From Clostridiales bacterium (GTDB taxonomy: Bacteria; Bacillota; Clostridia; Christensenellales; CAG-138), in NCBI GenBank assembly GCA_004557245.1, contig SFEL01000024.1, positions 1-34,079 on the forward strand: a stretch of 34,079 bases of DNA, read 5' to 3'. Each line of letters opens with the position of its first letter. Within the stretch, counting starts at the first letter, position 1. This document shows positions 31,573 through 34,079 of the stretch, in pieces. The notes under the pieces are model-generated. The model was not told the origin of the DNA and ran no database searches. It worked only from the letters and a program-made list of their open reading frames with translations. The position numbers were made by a program, and so were the translations under genes.

Positions 31573-33438
31573 ATGACGATCAAAGAAGCGGCTGCCGCTT
31601 GGGGGATCACCGAACGGCGGGTCAATGCGCTTTGCAAAGCCGGACGCATTTCCGGCGCGTATAAGGAGGGCAGGCGGTGGTTTATCCCGGACAGCACTCA
31701 AAAGCCGGTGGATAAGCGCGGTCATCGGAGTGAGGTAAAGCCCGCAGCATCATCTGCGCGCAAGCCGTTGCCCATTGGCGTATCTGATTACCGGGACGCC
31801 TGCAAAAACTACTACTATGTGGACAAGACCTTAATGATCAAGGAGTTTCTGGACGAGCGCCCCAAAGTATCCCTATTTACCCGCCCCAGACGCTTTGGCA
31901 AAACGTTGAACATGGATATGCTCCGCACTTTCTTCGAAAAGACGACCGAGGACACTTCCGTTTACTTCAGAGATAAGAAAATCTGGTCCTGCGGAGAATC
32001 CTATCTTGCCCACCATAGAAAGTATCCTGTGATTTTTCTGTCCTTCAAGGATGTTAAATACACCTCTTGGGAAGAAACCTATCAGACGCTCCAAAAGCTG
32101 ATCGCACAGGAATTCCGCCGCCACGACGAGTTGGCATCCAGCTCCGCGCTTAGTGATTACGAAAAAGAGGAATATTCCCTTCTTGCAACAGAAGCTGCTG
32201 ACGAAGTGGAATATCAAATGTCCCTGCGAACATTGACGCTGCTTCTCCATAAGCACCACGATGTTCCACCTATCGTCATCATTGACGAATATGACACTCC
32301 CATTCAGCAGGGCCATGTGAGCGGTTTCTACGACACGATTATCGGATTCATGCGAAACCTGTTCTCCGGCGGTCTGAAAGACAATCCGCATCTGAGCTAT
32401 GGTTTCCTGACCGGCATCCTGCGTGTTGCCAAGGAAAGTATCTTCAGTGGCCTGAACAACCTGAAGATCAATTCGATTTTAGACGAGCGCTACAGTGAAT
32501 ATTTCGGCTTCACTTCAAGCGAAGTACATGAGATGGCGGACTACTATCATGCTTCTGATAAATATCAGGAGCTTTGCGAGTGGTATGATGGTTACCTTTT
32601 CGGCAATACCGAGATTTTTAATCCCTGGTCTGTCATTGGATACTTCAATAATAACTGCCGTCCCAAAGCATTCTGGCAGTCCACCGGAAGCAATGACATC
32701 ATCCGTGAGGTGCTGGCTTCTGCAACGCCGGATATTATGGAGCGTCTGGAGCTGTTGATGAAGGGCGAATCCTTCGTTACGCACATCGACACTGGCGTCA
32801 TTTATCCGCAGATTCAGAATGATCCGTCCTCTGTATACAGCTTCCTGCTGGTGGCAGGTTATTTGAAGGCTGTGAGCTGCGACCAGTCTTACGGCGAGGA
32901 TTATATGTGCGAAGTGGCCCTGCCCAACAAAGAGATTTCTTTCGTCTACAGCAAAGAGATCCTCTCTCAGCTTGAGAATATTATTCCTCGTTCCGTTGCT
33001 GTTGCTATTCAGGAAGCTATCTACAAGGTAGATAGCGACTCACTGCAAAAAACCTTGGAGAAGTTTCTGCTCCAAACAATAAGTTTCCACGATGCTGCCA
33101 ACGAAACATTTTACCATGGTCTGATATTGGGTATGTGCGCTGTGATGGACAACAGCTATCGCATTACCTCCAATCGCGAAGCTGGTGATGGACGATTTGA
33201 TATTCAGATGCTTCCTTTGAATAAGCGGCTGCCTGGTATTCTGATTGAATTAAAGGCCGGGAAAGACCGCTCTGAAACACAGCTTGAAGACCTTGCTAAT
33301 GTTGCCTTGCAACAGATTAACGACCGTGCATACAGCGTTGATTTGCAGGCAATGAATGTTACGTCAATTATAAAAATCGGCATTGCATTCTCTGGTAAAA
33401 GAACACGCATTGCTGCTGAAAGGCAAAACATCGAATAA
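31573..33438 (+). CDS. HTH-fused AAA-ATPase-like / PD-(D/E)XK protein
   Basis: A 621-aa protein. Residues 1-45 are an excisionase/MerR-type HTH (TIKEAAAAWGITERRVNALC, then GRRWFIPD). Residues about 65-300 form the AAA-ATPase-like domain common in Clostridia and Bacteroidetes, with P-loop variant TRPRRFGKT (103-111) and Walker B IVIIDEYD (234-241). The C-terminal PD-(D/E)XK_9 domain carries DGRFDIQML and ILIELKAG (E/K at about 559-561). Function of the family is unknown; nuclease or mobile-element roles are suspected. The N-terminal HTH is an added domain relative to the usual architecture. GGAGGTG precedes the ATG. Confidence 0.85.
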   Translation: MTIKEAAAAWGITERRVNALCKAGRISGAYKEGRRWFIPDSTQKPVDKRGHRSEVKPAASSARKPLPIGVSDYRDACKNYYYVDKTLMIKEFLDERPKVSLFTRPRRFGKTLNMDMLRTFFEKTTEDTSVYFRDKKIWSCGESYLAHHRKYPVIFLSFKDVKYTSWEETYQTLQKLIAQEFRRHDELASSSALSDYEKEEYSLLATEAADEVEYQMSLRTLTLLLHKHHDVPPIVIIDEYDTPIQQGHVSGFYDTIIGFMRNLFSGGLKDNPHLSYGFLTGILRVAKESIFSGLNNLKINSILDERYSEYFGFTSSEVHEMADYYHASDKYQELCEWYDGYLFGNTEIFNPWSVIGYFNNNCRPKAFWQSTGSNDIIREVLASATPDIMERLELLMKGESFVTHIDTGVIYPQIQNDPSSVYSFLLVAGYLKAVSCDQSYGEDYMCEVALPNKEISFVYSKEILSQLENIIPRSVAVAIQEAIYKVDSDSLQKTLEKFLLQTISFHDAANETFYHGLILGMCAVMDNSYRITSNREAGDGRFDIQMLPLNKRLPGILIELKAGKDRSETQLEDLANVALQQINDRAYSVDLQAMNVTSIIKIGIAFSGKRTRIAAERQNIE

Positions 33439-33449
33439 ACATCTTCGCT

Positions 33450-33490
33450 CAGCAGGCTGGCTATCATCCAAGTCAGCCTGCTGTTTCTTT
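33450..33490 (+). terminator. Terminator of the HTH-AAA gene
   Basis: Perfect 10-bp stem CAGCAGGCTG/CAGCCTGCTG (33450-33459 with 33474-33483) followed by TTTCTTTG. Between it and 33740 no gene is supported; TATTTCTTTGTTTAT at 33502-33516 repeats the sequence at 23906. Confidence 0.8.
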
Positions 33491-33740
33491 GTCATCGCGC
33501 TTATTTCTTTGTTTATGCGGCGCAGTTTCTGAGCTGCTCTCTGCGGCAAAAGCACCCGCTGTTGGATGTAAACCCGGTCGGAAGCACTTTTAATATACAG
33601 AATTCCATCCCACACAAATCCCAAAAGCCGAAAGCGGTGCCTGAAATAAACAGGCCAATAGAGTTCCAAAGAGGAACCGCAGGAGTGCCGGAAAGTGCCA
33701 AAGAGGGCGCAAGACCCCTCGCTGAAAGTTCAGACATAAG

Positions 33741-33785
33741 TTTGGGATCAGGAGACCGTGCGTTCGAGTCGCCCCACTCGGACCA
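33741..33785 (+). other. 3' half of tRNA-Pro(UGG), diverged; attachment site (right)
   Basis: Same register as the copy at 24212: loop TTTGGGA, TCAGG, variable AGACC, T-arm GTGCG-TTCGAGT-CGCCC, acceptor CACTCGG, A, CCA. The two copies are identical from the acceptor on and in the anticodon loop, but the T-stem differs on both sides, mostly in a pairing-preserving way. No 5' half precedes it (ATAAG stands where CCTGA would be needed). With the left copy it brackets the mobile element. Confidence 0.82.
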
Positions 33786-33821
33786 AAAACCTCTGAAATC
33801 ATTGATTTCAGAGGTTTTTTT
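33786..33821 (+). terminator. Terminator of the right tRNA-Pro fragment
   Basis: Long perfect palindrome AAAACCTCTGAAATCA/TGATTTCAGAGGTTTT with a minimal loop, followed by more T residues, immediately after CCA. Confidence 0.88.
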
Positions 33822-33891
33822 CTTATTCTTTGTCTATTGCGGCGTATATGGTGAGAATTTTGGGAATTAAATTTAGTTGTTCAGCTTTTCG

Positions 33892-33920
33892 ATGACAAAC
33901 ACCCGTGGGTGTGTTATAAT
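33892..33920 (+). promoter_or_regulatory. Promoter with palindromic operator in the spacer
   Basis: ATGACA (33892-33897), 17-bp spacer, TATAAT (33915-33920). The spacer holds the perfect palindrome ACACCCGTGGGTGT (33899-33912), placed to block RNA polymerase, so a dimeric repressor is likely. It reads toward the end of the window. Confidence 0.7.
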
Positions 33921-33929
33921 CAATTATAA

Positions 33930-34079
33930 AAGCCGTTACTTTCAATTAACATTTATGCACTTTTGAGTGGTGGTGCTATACTTTTTTCCGATTTTATAAA
34001 AGACAGCTTGCTGGGTAAAAATAACATTGTTTGGAATTATTATCCTTATGCAGATATCAATACAGATGATATTCTACAT
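33930..34079 (+). CDS. Unrecognised reading frame running off the window
   Basis: A plus-strand frame open from 33930 to the last base. It has no ATG, with TTG at 33963 as a possible start (LSGGAILFSDFIKDSLLG, then NYYPYADINTDDILH). AT-rich like its surroundings and downstream of the palindromic promoter. The lack of a clear RBS and ATG makes the start uncertain, and no family is recognised in 50 codons. Confidence 0.35.

Larger units (their letters stand above)
24257..33785. mobile_element. Integrative mobilisable element in tRNA-Pro carrying ABC-3C and AAA-PD-(D/E)XK cargo
   Basis: Bounded by two copies of the tRNA-Pro 3' half (24212-24256 and 33741-33785). Inside are an intact tyrosine integrase, an excisionase, a MobP-type relaxase with a small upstream gene, a truncated second integrase, the ABC-3C operon and an HTH-AAA ATPase-nuclease protein. 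There is no type IV coupling protein, VirB4 or replication gene, so transfer would need a helper. The integrase sits in the middle rather than beside an att site and GC content varies strongly by block, suggesting a composite built by successive insertions. Confidence 0.72.

Noticed and set aside
33562..33870. 102-codon plus-strand frame covering the right tRNA fragment
   Set aside because: It reads through the tRNA half and its terminator, so it is not a plausible gene.
1..34079. CRISPR array
   Set aside because: No regularly spaced direct repeats with unique spacers and no cas genes were seen; the few repeats are short, paired and near att sites.

Overview
The window looks like chromosome from a GC-rich gut Clostridia (Bacillota, probably Oscillospiraceae-type). 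This is inferred from AGGAGG-type ribosome binding sites, the gene families present and the mobile-element types; no rRNA or complete tRNA is present to fix the taxonomy. Base composition changes along the window: roughly 1-20.3 kb is GC-rich and all genes read on the minus strand, 20.3-24.2 kb is AT-richer and full of broken genes, and 24.2-33.8 kb is a mosaic mobile element.

Region 1 (1-7.1 kb): a MobA/MobL relaxase fragment abuts a truncated giant secreted protein. A small two-TM protein precedes that giant gene. Next comes a tightly overlapping operon of an ECF sigma factor, a two-TM basic protein, a polytopic membrane protein and a PrsW-family intramembrane protease, which is a plausible membrane-stress signalling module. 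Region 2 (7.1-13.4 kb): a complete branched-chain amino acid ABC transporter (livJ-livH-livM-livG-livF), a 68-aa membrane peptide and a GT8 glycosyltransferase.

Region 3 (13.5-20.35 kb): eight closely spaced co-directional genes running from a macro-domain gene to a GIY-YIG nuclease, by way of an unknown 371-aa protein, a Sel1-repeat protein, a PD-(D/E)XK-like protein, an ArsC/Spx-like protein, a VWA protein and an ADP-ribosylglycohydrolase. This is a candidate ADP-ribose-linked accessory operon, but the macro gene carries two apparent deletions. Region 4 (20.4-24.2 kb): a deletion-decayed Y-family DNA polymerase, a frameshifted orphan sugar-ABC permease and a lone winged-helix/PD-(D/E)XK protein that may act in defence.

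Region 5 (24.2-33.8 kb): two copies of the 3' half of tRNA-Pro(UGG), each followed by a terminator, bracket a 9.5-kb element. It holds an ABC-three-component (ABC-3C) conflict system (HNH effector, middle component, DUF2326-type ATPase) behind a strong promoter and an attenuator-like leader. It also holds a tyrosine integrase, an excisionase, a MobP-type relaxase with Sel1 repeats, a truncated second integrase, and an HTH-AAA-PD-(D/E)XK protein with its own operator-like promoter. The arrangement implies tandem integration at one tRNA-Pro gene. The final 260 bases hold a palindrome-containing promoter and the start of an unrecognised reading frame that leaves the window.
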